The notes: a model not told the origin generated them from the letters alone. 61,682 nucleotides of DNA from an uncultured Methanobrevibacter sp. (GCA_902789505.1 CADAOO010000011.1:1-61682), one strand, 5' to 3'. Positions 8,300-17,128 are shown, numbered from the stretch's first letter. Translations and numbers: made by a program.

Positions 8300-9550
8300 C
8301 TACTTATTTTTTGCAAAATCACCCATCAAGTCTACCTGTTCACCATTTTTAGCCCTGTAGTAATATTCAGTAACTGCAGTAAAGAAAACATCACATGAAG
8401 AGTTTAGTGCAGTTTCAAAGGAATCCTGAACAACACTGATTACAAATCCGACAGCAACAACCTGCATGGAAATGTCCTGACTGATGCCAAACAAAGAACA
8501 GGCAAGAGGTATAAGCAATAATGACCCTCCAACAATACCTGAAGCACCACATGCAGCCAATGTGGAAACAACGCATAAAACAAGTGCGATTGAGAAAGGA
8601 ACGGGTATCCCTAAAGTATAGCAAGTTACAACAGTCATGATAGTGATTGTTATGGCAGCCCCATTAGTATTGATTGTTGAACCTAATGGAATGCTTATTG
8701 AAAAGAAATCCCTGTCAATTCCCAGCCTTTCACATAATTGCAGGTTTATAGGAATATTGGCGGCAGAGCTTCTTGAAAAAAATGCAGTTATTCCACTATC
8801 TCTCAGACATGTCAATAACAACGGATAGGGATTGCGTTTTAAAAGCAAAAATGAAATGAAAGGATTAATCACCAAACCAACGAAAACCATGCAGCCAACA
8901 ATCAGCAATAGCAACTGTCCGTATTCAGTGAAGATTCCAAGCCCGCTTTCAGAAACTGAAGTGAACACCAAACCCATTATTCCAATTGGTGCAAACTGAA
9001 TAATGAAGTTGACCACTTTCGTAATGGAATCTGCAATATCTTCAATTACATCCTTTGTGGCATCACTTGCAACAATCCTTAATGCAAACCCTATAATAAT
9101 AGACCAGAACAGTATTCCAAGATATTCCCCTTCAGCTAAAGATTTTATCGGATTTGAAAATATGTTCAAAATCATGTCTCTCATTATTTCGCCAAGCCCT
9201 CCCAGTGCAGAAGCAACACTGGCAGATGATAAATAAATATTCAACGGGAACATGTAACACATCAAAACAGCAACCAGAGCAGCTATAAAATTAGTTAACA
9301 AAAAGATTATGATAATCATCCGATATTTTGGACCTATTCCCGATTTTGCTTTAGAAATAGCTGAAGCAACTAGAACGAAAACCAAAATTGGTGCAATAGC
9401 CTTAAGGGCAGATACAAATATCTCCCCAACAAATCCTATTACAGACCATTGAGGGACAAAAAACCCTAAAATTGCACCAACAATCACGCCCACCAATATT
9501 TTTAGAATGAGACTAGATTCCGTCCATTTTTTAACAATATCCATTTTCAT
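8300..9550 (-). CDS. sstT: Sodium/serine-threonine symporter, SstT-like
   Basis: A 416-residue dicarboxylate/amino acid:cation symporter family protein, close to bacterial SstT. It has eight or so transmembrane segments and two reentrant loops. The motif SSAANIPINLQLCERLGI and the following IPLGSTINTNGAA are diagnostic of SstT-type sodium-coupled serine/threonine transporters. The ATG at 9550 overlaps the stop of the upstream NcsA-like gene (ATGA), so the two are translated together although no functional link is obvious. An SstT-type carrier in an archaeon suggests past transfer from gut or rumen bacteria; this is inference. Confidence 0.9.
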   Translation of the reverse strand: MKMDIVKKWTESSLILKILVGVIVGAILGFFVPQWSVIGFVGEIFVSALKAIAPILVFVLVASAISKAKSGIGPKYRMIIIIFLLTNFIAALVAVLMCYMFPLNIYLSSASVASALGGLGEIMRDMILNIFSNPIKSLAEGEYLGILFWSIIIGFALRIVASDATKDVIEDIADSITKVVNFIIQFAPIGIMGLVFTSVSESGLGIFTEYGQLLLLIVGCMVFVGLVINPFISFLLLKRNPYPLLLTCLRDSGITAFFSRSSAANIPINLQLCERLGIDRDFFSISIPLGSTINTNGAAITITIMTVVTCYTLGIPVPFSIALVLCVVSTLAACGASGIVGGSLLLIPLACSLFGISQDISMQVVAVGFVISVVQDSFETALNSSCDVFFTAVTEYYYRAKNGEQVDLMGDFAKNK

Positions 9551-10410
9551 ACCTGTCCTTCATCAGAGAAAATTGATTTTTTTAACTCGCAAGCCTTGCA
9601 AATGTTGGATGAAGTCGGCTCTCCGCACACATCACATTCATTAAGGCTTGTGGAAATATCATTTTCAAAAGTCAATATCTTTTTAAAGGATTCCATCACA
9701 TTGTTTTTAATTCCGGGATACTTATCCTCATTAACATTCAGGAACTCTTTGATTTTAGCCCTCAGTGACAAGTGAGAATAAGGGCACTCGTCCAGATGAA
9801 TATCAATATCATTCATGACAGCCCACATTCCAACTTCCTTTTCTGGAGTGTTCCACAGAGGCTTGATTCTGGGAACAAGTTTCGGATGTATCACGTCAAG
9901 TTCAGGACCGAATTTGGAGAATTTGATGGTGTCTCCCCTGGCAAAACTCATTAAAAAAGATTGAATTTCATCATCCAGATTATGTCCGGTAGCTATTTTA
10001 TCGGCACACAATTCATAAGCGGTTTTATTCAGAATGTTTCTTCTGAAAACTCCACACGGAATGCATGCACTTTTAAATTCATTGTAAATGTCATCCAAAG
10101 CAAAACCTTCTTCATCCTTAAATGACTTTTGAACAAGTTCTACACCCAATTCCTTAGCATTATTGATGGCGGAATCAATTCCATGCTGCCTGTATCCTTC
10201 AATTCCCTCATCCACACTAATGGCTACCAAGTCAAAATCCAAAAACTGCTGATAGTTTTTCAATGCATGAAGTGTCAGAACACTATCCTTGCCGCCGGAC
10301 AATGCAACAGCAATCAGTTCATTCTCCTTAATTAGATTATAATCATGAATTAAATTATTGATTCTTGAAAAAATATGTTCATTGAATTCATCTTTGTTTA
10401 ATATCCCCAT
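9547..10410 (-). CDS. NcsA/TtuA-like PP-loop tRNA 2-thiolation enzyme lacking the N-terminal zinc finger
   Basis: This 287-residue protein belongs to the ATP-pyrophosphatase family that adenylates tRNA uridine for sulfur insertion (Ncs6/TtuA/TtcA group). The PP-loop AVALSGGKDSVLTLH is near residue 35, SACIPCGVFRR near 114 provides the CxxC catalytic cysteines, and GHNLDDEIQSF near 141 is a conserved active-site element. A C-terminal zinc finger (CDVCGEP...CKACE) is present. The N-terminal CxxC...CxxC finger usual in archaeal members is missing: the reading frame starts directly at MGILNKDEF and no such finger is seen upstream. It overlaps sstT by four bases. Confidence 0.85.
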   Translation of the reverse strand: MGILNKDEFNEHIFSRINNLIHDYNLIKENELIAVALSGGKDSVLTLHALKNYQQFLDFDLVAISVDEGIEGYRQHGIDSAINNAKELGVELVQKSFKDEEGFALDDIYNEFKSACIPCGVFRRNILNKTAYELCADKIATGHNLDDEIQSFLMSFARGDTIKFSKFGPELDVIHPKLVPRIKPLWNTPEKEVGMWAVMNDIDIHLDECPYSHLSLRAKIKEFLNVNEDKYPGIKNNVMESFKKILTFENDISTSLNECDVCGEPTSSNICKACELKKSIFSDEGQV

Positions 10411-10463
10411 TACTAAATTAATTTATTCAAAGATAAATAAATAATTTTACCAGGTGAAAAATT

Positions 10464-10769
10464 ATGATAACTTGTGATTTTGCAATATTACCCGTCGGTA
10501 CAGACACTACTAAATGCAAGGATTATGTGACTGCTGCGGTTCAGTCAATCAAAGATTCCGGACTTAATTACCAATTGACCGGCATGGGGACTCAAATAGA
10601 AGCGGATAATTTAATCGAACTTTATGAAGCAATAGCTGATGCCCAGGAAGCCGTTTTTGAACTTGGAACCGGCAGAGTCTATACAGTAATAAAAATTGAT
10701 GATAGACGAGATCAAGAAAACAGGACTTTGGATACCAAAGTCAAAACAGTTAAAAAAATGCTAAAATAA
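10464..10769 (+). CDS. MTH1187/YkoF-family protein (UPF0045)
   Basis: A 101-residue protein of the MTH1187 family. It starts MITCDFAILPVGTDTTKCK and has the conserved YQLTGMGTQIEAD near residues 36-48. Family members fold like ferredoxin (ACT-like), form dimers or tetramers, and relatives bind thiamin or related small molecules; the ligand here is unknown. The gene has a GGTG-type Shine-Dalgarno (AGGTGAAAAATT before the ATG) and is divergent from the NcsA-like gene with a 53-bp gap. Confidence 0.85.
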   Translation: MITCDFAILPVGTDTTKCKDYVTAAVQSIKDSGLNYQLTGMGTQIEADNLIELYEAIADAQEAVFELGTGRVYTVIKIDDRRDQENRTLDTKVKTVKKMLK

Positions 10770-10778
10770 GAAAAGAAG

Positions 10779-10801
10779 GTTAGTTTAAAAAAAAAACTAA
10801 C
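10779..10801 (-). terminator. Hairpin terminator for the DegT aminotransferase gene
   Basis: An 8-bp stem (GTTAGTTT at 10779-10786 with AAACTAAC at 10794-10801) lies between two convergent genes. In the minus-strand direction it is followed by a pyrimidine-rich run (complement of the bases before 10779), so it should mainly stop transcripts of the aminotransferase. Confidence 0.6.
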
Positions 10802-11903
10802 ACATTTTGTTGGAAGCTGTTTTAACGGCTTCAATGACCAAATCCAAATCCTCTTTTGTTAAAGAAGGATGTACCGGAAGAGAAATCACGTTATCAGCTG
10901 CGATTTCTGCGTTTGGACAGTCTCCGTCAAAACCTAAAGATTTATAAATCGGTTGGTTGTACAATGGAATCGGATAATGAATACCTGTTCCGACACCGCA
11001 TCCGTTGATTATATCAACCCAATCATCCCTTTTTCCTTTTTCAACGCGAATTGTATATTGGTGATATACATGTTTTGAGTCATATGCGCAGTACGGTGTG
11101 ATGACTCCTTCGACATCTTTTAAGCCTTCATTCAAATAAGCCGCATTTTCAATTCTCTTATCATTGAATCCGTCTATTTTTTCCAATTGCGCAAGACCGA
11201 TTGCCGCTGAAATGTCAGTCATTCTAAAATTGTATCCTATTGCATCGTGGTGATATCTTACAGATGCTCCATGAGCCCTGAATATTTTGGCATTTTCAGC
11301 CAAATCCTCGTCATTTGTGGTTATTATTCCGCCTTCTGAAGTGGTCATGTTTTTAGTTGGATAGAAGCTAAAACAAGCCATATCTCCCATATTTCCAACA
11401 TTTTTCCCATTGCAGGTTGCTCCATGTGCCTGGGCAGCATCTTCAATAACAATCAAACCGTGCTTTTCAGCAATTTCATTAATCCTATCCATGTTGGCAG
11501 ACTGGCCATATAAATGAACCGGTAAAATAGCTTTAGTATTTTCAGTTATCAATGATTCAATTGTATCGGGATTTAATGTATAAGTTTTCAAATCAATGTC
11601 TGCAAAAACAGGTTTTGCACCGGTATAAACAATTGCATTTCCACTTGCAATAAATGTAAATGGGGTGGTGATTACCTCATCGCCTTTGCCAATACCACAG
11701 GAAAGCAATGCAACATGTAATGCTGCAGTACCTGAATTAACTGCAATGGCATATTTTGTTCCAATCCAGTCAGCGAATTTTTGTTCAAATTCCGCTACCT
11801 TAGGACCCTGAGCAATCATTCCTGATTTTAAAACTTCAACTACATTTTCGATTTCTTCATCACCAATTATTGGTTTTGCAACGGGAACTTTAATTTCAGA
11901 CAC
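10797..11903 (-). CDS. DegT/DnrJ/EryC1/StrS-family sugar aminotransferase
   Basis: A PLP-dependent enzyme of the family that transfers an amino group to keto sugars for surface polysaccharides. In the 368-residue form, the PLP lysine is K184 in [14 protein letters not shown], and EDAAQAHG around residues 154-161 supplies the aspartate that pairs with the cofactor. NSGTAALH near 56 and [17 protein letters not shown] further on are also characteristic. I chose the GTG at 11903 because GGTGA (complement 11909-11913) sits five bases upstream; longer TTG/GTG starts exist at 11915 and 11912. It stands alone, with no sugar-nucleotide genes adjacent, so its substrate is unknown. Confidence 0.9.
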   Translation of the reverse strand: MSEIKVPVAKPIIGDEEIENVVEVLKSGMIAQGPKVAEFEQKFADWIGTKYAIAVNSGTAALHVALLSCGIGKGDEVITTPFTFIASGNAIVYTGAKPVFADIDLKTYTLNPDTIESLITENTKAILPVHLYGQSANMDRINEIAEKHGLIVIEDAAQAHGATCNGKNVGNMGDMACFSFYPTKNMTTSEGGIITTNDEDLAENAKIFRAHGASVRYHHDAIGYNFRMTDISAAIGLAQLEKIDGFNDKRIENAAYLNEGLKDVEGVITPYCAYDSKHVYHQYTIRVEKGKRDDWVDIINGCGVGTGIHYPIPLYNQPIYKSLGFDGDCPNAEIAADNVISLPVHPSLTKEDLDLVIEAVKTASNKMC

Positions 11904-11981
11904 ATTTATCACCAAATCTTAGAAATTAGATTATTCATAATAATATTTAAATATAATTTAAAATATCTCCTGCACATTTCA

Positions 11982-12001
11982 AGTAATAAATGTTTATTAC
12001 T
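11982..12001. promoter_or_regulatory. Perfect 9-bp inverted repeat upstream of the aminotransferase
   Basis: AGTAATAAA (11982-11990) and TTTATTACT (11993-12001) form a perfect inverted repeat with a two-base centre. It lies about 80 nt upstream of the aminotransferase start and upstream of a TATA-like TTATATTT (complement 11948-11955). Size and symmetry suit a dimeric regulator. It resembles the AGTAATA-AA-TATTACT palindrome at 909-924 near mcr/mmp10. Confidence 0.4.
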
Positions 12002-12065
12002 CATCAAATGCTCTTTCTATTTAGATATATTTTTGTTATGATATATTAATCTATCATTAAAGGTG

Positions 12066-12233
12066 TATGACAATAAATAATGAGCTACTTGAAGAAATAC
12101 CTATTGCAAAAAATCACCCTCAAGAATAGGCCGGTTTATCAAAGAGCCGTTAAAAAATATATAATGGATTTTTTCAATGCCCATACCTGAATTAAATAAA
12201 AAAGCGGAAATTGATGAAAAAAAAGAAAATTAA
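12066..12233 (+). pseudogene. Possible remnant of a small gene (short out-of-phase ORFs)
   Basis: In the 555-bp gap between the aminotransferase and esterase genes, an ATG at 12066 after AAAGGTG opens a 20-codon frame (MTINNELLEEIPIAKNHPQE) that stops at 12128. The adjacent frame then reads protein-like sequence (RPVYQRAVKKYIMDFF) to a stop near 12190, and a further 18-codon frame (MPIPELNKKAEI) runs 12177-12233. This pattern suggests a decayed gene rather than three peptides, but I cannot identify the parent. The rest of the gap shows nothing else I can name. Confidence 0.25.
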
Positions 12234-12458
12234 AAATGAATATTTCTACAAAGTCAAAAAAAATATTTATTGGACAACACTAATCAAAAATCCTTAACTT
12301 TAATAGGTTTGGGTCAATATGAAAAATTAAATTATTTACATGGTTTAATTCATTCAAAAACATTCCGTTTAACTACCGGAATATAATGAATAAACAAATA
12401 ATCCTGCAAAAAAATAGTCCGATCTTATTTCATGATAAAATCCCCATACTAATTCAAA

Positions 12459-13337
12459 TTAATCGAGAATTATTTCAACAATCCGATTGAATGCATCTTT
12501 TGCTTCGGGAACCATCGGATAAAGAGGATACACGTGGCTCATTTCCTCACCGACAATCAGTTCGGCATCAACACCGTTATCATGCATTTTGTTGCAAAAT
12601 TTGACAATGTCTGGATATATTACTTCGTGAGTTCCTGTGAATATCGTGGTTTTAGGAAGCTTATCTACTTCTCCAAATAGAGGACTTACCTTATAGTCTT
12701 TAGTGTCCAGGTCTCCAGCCCACGCTTTACCCATTTCGCGAGCACCATCCACTCCAAGCATAGGATCATACTCCACCTCATCATAGTCTCCGGACATTGA
12801 TATATCCACCCACGGAGATATCAGAATTAGGTTTGCAGGTTGAGGCATATCCTTAACCGCCAAATATTCGCAGAATGCTGCAGATAATCCACCTCCTGCA
12901 GAGTCCCCCATAATTGTAATTGGCTTTCCGGTTGCCAACAGGTGATTATACAGTTTTTCAACAATCTCATAGGTTTCTTCGTGAGTATGATTCGGAGCAA
13001 GAGGGTATATCGGAGCGAACACGCATCCGTTGATTTTTTTTGCAAGTCGGTCACAAAAGGAAATGTGAGGCCGTCTGATTTCATTTACGTATATTCCCCC
13101 ATGAAGATATATGACCATACGCTCGGTATATTCAACATCGTTGAAAGTTACCAACTGGCATCCAAACAGGTTTTTGCTTTCAACTTTTGTGCGATATAGC
13201 ATTTTTGGTATTTTGTAGGTTTCATCCTCTTCAGCGGAGCGTTTCTTCAAATGTTCATCAGCAGCGGTGGCATCATCAACATATTCTCGATGATTTTTTT
13301 CCAAAATCTTTTCTATAATTTTTGACCTCTTTGACAT
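12459..13337 (-). CDS. Alpha/beta hydrolase, hormone-sensitive-lipase-type esterase
   Basis: A 292-residue cytoplasmic carboxylesterase of the HSL (Abhydrolase_3) group. The oxyanion-hole HGG is at residues 79-81, the nucleophile S146 is in GDSAGGG, and the catalytic His is H268 in MSHVYPL. The acidic residue usually found in the pattern GTxDxLxPD is replaced: the sequence reads GTHEVIYPD, so either E238 or the following D243 would have to act. No signal peptide. It is isolated, flanked by a gene-poor stretch. Such esterases are common in gut and rumen bacteria, so transfer is possible but not shown. Confidence 0.88.
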   Translation of the reverse strand: MSKRSKIIEKILEKNHREYVDDATAADEHLKKRSAEEDETYKIPKMLYRTKVESKNLFGCQLVTFNDVEYTERMVIYLHGGIYVNEIRRPHISFCDRLAKKINGCVFAPIYPLAPNHTHEETYEIVEKLYNHLLATGKPITIMGDSAGGGLSAAFCEYLAVKDMPQPANLILISPWVDISMSGDYDEVEYDPMLGVDGAREMGKAWAGDLDTKDYKVSPLFGEVDKLPKTTIFTGTHEVIYPDIVKFCNKMHDNGVDAELIVGEEMSHVYPLYPMVPEAKDAFNRIVEIILD

Positions 13338-13607
13338 TTTGATACCATTTTGATTATTGAATTATATTTATTACATTATATAAAATTAAGAATTTTGTAA
13401 AAAATGTGGTCACTTAGGACCTATCTTTCAAATTGCAGTTGGCTGTCATTAATATTTAAATCAGAAAAATTCAGTTCTAACTACATTAATCTATTTTAAA
13501 CAACAACAAGTTTATTTGACAATAATAATTTTGTTTTAACAATATTTAAATCTAATAATATTTATACATTACATAATAGAACAAAAAGATTTAATGAGTG
13601 AGAACTA

Positions 13608-14774
13608 ATGGATGAATATAAAATTAAACAAATTGAAGAAGGATTAACCAAAATTGAATTTCCAGAATTTGATAAAGTTTCATCTGATGCCCCTGTTTTT
13701 TATAACCCTCACATGGAGTTAAATAGAGATTTATCCATTCTCGCAATCCAGGTATTCCAAAAGCAAGAAAACAGAAACATAGATATCTGCGATTTGTTTG
13801 GGGGAAGCGGCATTCGGGGAATACGTTATAAAAATGAAATTGACGGTGTTGAAAACGTTGCTATTAATGACATAAGCGAATTGGCCAATGAATATGAAAA
13901 ACACAACATCGAACTGAATAATTTAGATGACATTGAAGTCTATCAGCACGACGCAAGCATGTTTCTCCGGATGAAACGTGGGAAATTTGATGTGATTGAT
14001 ATTGATCCGTTTGGAACACCTTCACCATTCCTGGATTCAGCAGGATACTGTTCTCGCAGAAATTCTTTGTTGTGCGTTACCGCAACGGATACTTCAGCAT
14101 TGTGCGGAACCTATAAAGAACCATGTATCCGCAAATATAATGCAAAACCTTATAAAAGTGAATACTGCCATGAAAATGGTATTAGAATTTTAGCCGGTTT
14201 TGTGGCGCTCACCCTTGCAAAATATTCCAAATGCATAGACATAAAGATGTCACACAGTACCGAACATTACATGAGATTATATATAAAAATTGAAAAAGGG
14301 TCTAAAAAGAGTGATGAAACTTTAAAAAACATAGGTTACATCAGTCACTGCAGAAATTGCCTGCACAGACAAACAAGCAAAGGATTGGCTAGCGCAATAG
14401 AAGAAAACTGCCCTGTTTGCGGTGAAAAATTAGTCCATGCAGGTCCTCTTTGGTTAGGAAATATTCAAGATAAAGAATTTATCCAAAAAATGATAGATGA
14501 AAGTGAGAATAAAAAAATTAACACTGAAAAACAGGCTTTGAAATTATTGAACAGCTGTCTTCATGAAGCTGATGCCCCTGCAACATTTTTTGATATTCAC
14601 TCCATTTGCAAATCCCTAAAAATAAGTGCGCCGAAGCTCGATTTGATATTTGATGAACTGAAAAACAAAGGGTTCATAGCCATTAAAACTCACTATAACC
14701 CTCTCGGAATTAAGACCGATGCAAACATCAGCGACTTGAAAAAAATACTAGTAGGATTATCAAATGACCACTAA
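13608..14774 (+). CDS. trm1: tRNA (guanine26-N2)-dimethyltransferase Trm1
   Basis: Trm1 methylates guanosine 26 of many tRNAs to m2,2G using S-adenosylmethionine. The 388-residue protein has the N-terminal APVFYNPHMELNRDLS, the SAM-binding DLFGGSGIRGIRY near residue 63, and the catalytic DIDPFGTPSPFLDSA near 127-141. The C-terminal domain carries a zinc-binding set (CRNC near 244 and CPVCGEKL near 266). A TATA box (ATTTATAC, about 13558-13565) lies some 45 nt upstream and GTGAG precedes the ATG. Length is normal for archaeal Trm1. Confidence 0.95.
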   Translation: MDEYKIKQIEEGLTKIEFPEFDKVSSDAPVFYNPHMELNRDLSILAIQVFQKQENRNIDICDLFGGSGIRGIRYKNEIDGVENVAINDISELANEYEKHNIELNNLDDIEVYQHDASMFLRMKRGKFDVIDIDPFGTPSPFLDSAGYCSRRNSLLCVTATDTSALCGTYKEPCIRKYNAKPYKSEYCHENGIRILAGFVALTLAKYSKCIDIKMSHSTEHYMRLYIKIEKGSKKSDETLKNIGYISHCRNCLHRQTSKGLASAIEENCPVCGEKLVHAGPLWLGNIQDKEFIQKMIDESENKKINTEKQALKLLNSCLHEADAPATFFDIHSICKSLKISAPKLDLIFDELKNKGFIAIKTHYNPLGIKTDANISDLKKILVGLSNDH

Positions 14775-14865
14775 TTTTAGTGAATGTATAGAAAATATCC
14801 TAAATTATAATCCAAATTATGAATTTTATAAAAAATATAAAAAAAATAAAGATAATATTTACTGA
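14764..14865 (+). CDS. Possible 33-residue ORF overlapping the trm1 stop
   Basis: An ATG within the last codons of trm1 opens a 33-codon frame beginning MTTNFSECIENILNYN and rich in Tyr, Asn and Lys. The overlap would allow translational coupling, but there is no Shine-Dalgarno, the composition is what AT-rich DNA gives by chance, and I know no homolog. It may equally be the decayed start of a former downstream gene. Confidence 0.15.
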   Translation: MTTNFSECIENILNYNPNYEFYKKYKKNKDNIY

Positions 14866-14963
14866 AAATAGAAAATCAAAACATTACTAAAAGAAATAAT
14901 AATTATATATTACATAAAGTTTTAAATATTATAAACAATTATATAAAATATATAAATATAGTA

Positions 14964-14988
14964 AAACTAATTTTACATAAATTAGTTT
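14964..14988. promoter_or_regulatory. Perfect 10-bp inverted repeat in the lrp promoter (probable operator)
   Basis: AAACTAATTT (14964-14973) and AAATTAGTTT (14979-14988) form a perfect inverted repeat around a five-base centre. It lies between a TATA-like TATATAAATA (about 14949-14958) and the start codon of the Lrp-type regulator, at the expected transcription start. This is where an autorepressor would bind; Lrp/AsnC proteins commonly control their own genes. Confidence 0.55.
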
Positions 14989-15009
14989 ATTAATTATGAA
15001 GTGATTATA

Positions 15010-15486
15010 ATGGTAAAAACAAAAGATAATGTTGTAAAACTTGATGATACAGACATAAACATCTTAAAAATAATTAATGAAGATGTAAGAACATCATATA
15101 GACAAATTTCACGTAGTTTGGATGTTTCCGTAGGTACTGTACACAACCGTATTGACAAAATGGTAAAATCCGGCGTAATCAAGAAATTTTCACCGGTTAT
15201 CGACCATGAAAAACTGGGATTTGTTTTAACAACAATCATTGGAGTTAGAGTTAAAGGAGGAAAACTCAAAAACTGGGAAGAAAAAACTTTCTTTAACAAG
15301 AATGTTGTTGGAATTTATGATGTTACCGGAGAATACGATGCATTCCTGATTGCTAAATTCAGGAATACTAATGAATTGAATTCTTTCATTAAAGAGTTAT
15401 TGAAAGATCCAATTATAGAAAGAACTTATACTCAAACTGTTCTTGATGTAATTAAAGAAGACATGGGATCTTCAAACATCTTATAA
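15010..15486 (+). CDS. Lrp/AsnC-family transcriptional regulator
   Basis: A 158-residue DNA-binding protein. The N-terminal winged helix-turn-helix reads LDDTDINILKIINEDVRTSYR then ISRSLDVSVGTVHNRIDKMVKSGVI (residues about 11-60), and the C-terminal part is the RAM/ACT-like ligand-sensing domain with VTGEYDAFLIAKF near 107. The family forms dimers to octamers and senses amino acids or other metabolites; the archaeal relative Ptr2 activates transcription. An in-frame GTG at 15001 is a less likely start. A strong inverted repeat in the promoter suggests autoregulation. It is a single-gene unit before mptA. Confidence 0.9.
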   Translation: MVKTKDNVVKLDDTDINILKIINEDVRTSYRQISRSLDVSVGTVHNRIDKMVKSGVIKKFSPVIDHEKLGFVLTTIIGVRVKGGKLKNWEEKTFFNKNVVGIYDVTGEYDAFLIAKFRNTNELNSFIKELLKDPIIERTYTQTVLDVIKEDMGSSNIL

Positions 15487-15506
15487 ATATATTTTTTAAA
15501 AAAAAA

Positions 15507-15525
15507 GCAGTTGTTTAACATCTGC
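15507..15525 (+). terminator. Likely terminator after the Lrp gene
   Basis: GCAGTTGTT and AACATCTGC can pair, with one T-T mismatch and a very short loop, just downstream of the Lrp stop codon; the following sequence is T-rich (TTATTTTTA). The stem is modest, so this is a tentative call. Confidence 0.35.
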
Positions 15526-15732
15526 TTAATAAATTTATTTTTACAATCAAATAATTTTTAATTAATACACATTTAAGACATTAATAATGAACTATTTTTA
15601 AAAAATTACATTAGGAAGTAGTTTTATGCAAAAATAGCAAAAATACTTTCCAGATTAAAATAATTATTTAATATTTAAATAAGATAACATAAAAAAATAT
15701 TAGTATTTAACTAATGATTAGAGGTTATTAAA

Positions 15733-16674
15733 TTGTCAGTATGCTTACCCGACACCCAAGACGACACTCCAAGCATACCTATTAAACTAACAAGAGTAGG
15801 TGTAACCGGAGTAAAAAAATTATTACAACTTGAAAGAACAAACAAAAGACCTATAATACTGCTGCCTACATTTGATGCATTTGTAGATTTGCCAAATGAC
15901 CAAAAAGGTGTACATATGTCTAGAAATCCTGAAGCTATCAGTGAAGTTCTTGAAACTGTTGCTAAGGATTCCCCTGTAGATGTTGAATCATTATGTGCAG
16001 AAATTGTTGAATGCATGATGATAAAACACGAATATGCGAAACGTGTTGAAATATCTATGACAACTGATTTTATGTTTATGAGAGAGTCACCAGTGACCAA
16101 AAATAAAACTCAGGAAACAGCCAAATTAAAAGCTAAAGCAATTGGTTTTAGAAATGAAAATGGAGACATCAACATTAGAAAAAGTATTGGTGCCGAAGTC
16201 ATTGGAATGACCGTTTGCCCATGTGCTCAAGAATCTGTAAGAGAATCTGATAAAAATAAACTATTAGAATTCTTAGATGAAGAAACTACACAAAAAGTAC
16301 TTGATACTGTTACATTTGCTTCTCACAATCAAAGAGGAGTCGGAACATTATTTATCGATGTTCCGGAAAATAAAACCGTTAAAGCAGAAGATCTTATTGA
16401 CATTATTGAAAAATCCATGAGTTCACCTGTATGTGAATTACTAAAAAGACCAGACGAAAATGCAACTGTATTGAATGCACACAAAAACCCTGTTTTTGTT
16501 GAAGACTGTGTTAGAAACATGATGGAAATGATTGCAAACAAATATTCTGACTTCCCGGATGATACAATCATCACATCCCGTCAGGAAAATCATGAAAGTA
16601 TTCACAGACACAACGCATTTGCTGAAAAAGTAACCACAATGGGCGAACTAAAAGAAGAATTGAATATACAATAG
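15733..16674 (+). CDS. mptA: GTP cyclohydrolase MptA (methanopterin biosynthesis)
   Basis: MptA is the iron-dependent archaeal GTP cyclohydrolase that opens GTP to a dihydroneopterin cyclic phosphate, the first step toward tetrahydromethanopterin. The 313-residue product starts at a TTG preceded by GAGGTT (15721-15726); reading continues SVCLPDTQDDTPSIPI, typical of the family. The metal-site motif GMTVCPCAQE near residue 157, the preceding EISMTTDF and the late HRHNAFAE are present. It starts a compact group with an unknown 146-residue gene and cofG, so pterin and F420 synthesis are probably co-transcribed. Confidence 0.93.
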   Translation: MSVCLPDTQDDTPSIPIKLTRVGVTGVKKLLQLERTNKRPIILLPTFDAFVDLPNDQKGVHMSRNPEAISEVLETVAKDSPVDVESLCAEIVECMMIKHEYAKRVEISMTTDFMFMRESPVTKNKTQETAKLKAKAIGFRNENGDINIRKSIGAEVIGMTVCPCAQESVRESDKNKLLEFLDEETTQKVLDTVTFASHNQRGVGTLFIDVPENKTVKAEDLIDIIEKSMSSPVCELLKRPDENATVLNAHKNPVFVEDCVRNMMEMIANKYSDFPDDTIITSRQENHESIHRHNAFAEKVTTMGELKEELNIQ

Positions 16675-16685
16675 GATCTGATTTA

Positions 16686-17126
16686 ATGAAAAAAACTTAT
16701 GAAATTGCAGGACAGGTAATGGGATTTTTCGATGCATTTAAGGGCTCAAGACCTGCAATTAATAATGAAAGAATTTTAATAGTTAGAGGAAGATCAAGAA
16801 AAGTTTTGCCTGTAGACACTTTTGATTCAAAACTATCTGAGATTGGAGAAATTCTCGGCGGAACTGAATTGGATGCAAACTCTAAAAAAGTTGAAGAAAT
16901 TATTAAATCCGGAGACAAACACATTAAAACAAGTGAAGTGACTACAAGTGATGTCGATAATGGTGGATTCATTAGAGTAAAAGAAGAATTGGAATCAATG
17001 GGACTTGTAGTAGCATACAAAATATTTGAGCTTCCAAGTTTCGATGTTGTAATAGCCATATGGGAAGATAAAAATGAAATCCCACCACTTTATGTGGAAG
17101 TTACCGTTTCAGAACGTGAAGATTGA
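16686..17126 (+). CDS. Conserved methanogen protein of unknown function between mptA and cofG
   Basis: A 146-residue soluble protein starting MKKTYEIAGQVMGFFDAF; I do not recognise its function with confidence (it may be one of the methanogen-specific DUF families such as DUF2120). It shows an alpha/beta pattern with GSRPAINNERILIVRGRSRK near residues 20-39 and a beta-rich C terminus (PPLYVEVTVSERED). It lies 11 nt after mptA and its stop codon nearly touches the cofG start, so all three are likely one transcript. A role in pterin or deazaflavin cofactor synthesis is a reasonable inference from context only. Confidence 0.82.
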   Translation: MKKTYEIAGQVMGFFDAFKGSRPAINNERILIVRGRSRKVLPVDTFDSKLSEIGEILGGTELDANSKKVEEIIKSGDKHIKTSEVTTSDVDNGGFIRVKEELESMGLVVAYKIFELPSFDVVIAIWEDKNEIPPLYVEVTVSERED

Positions 17127-17128
17127 AC

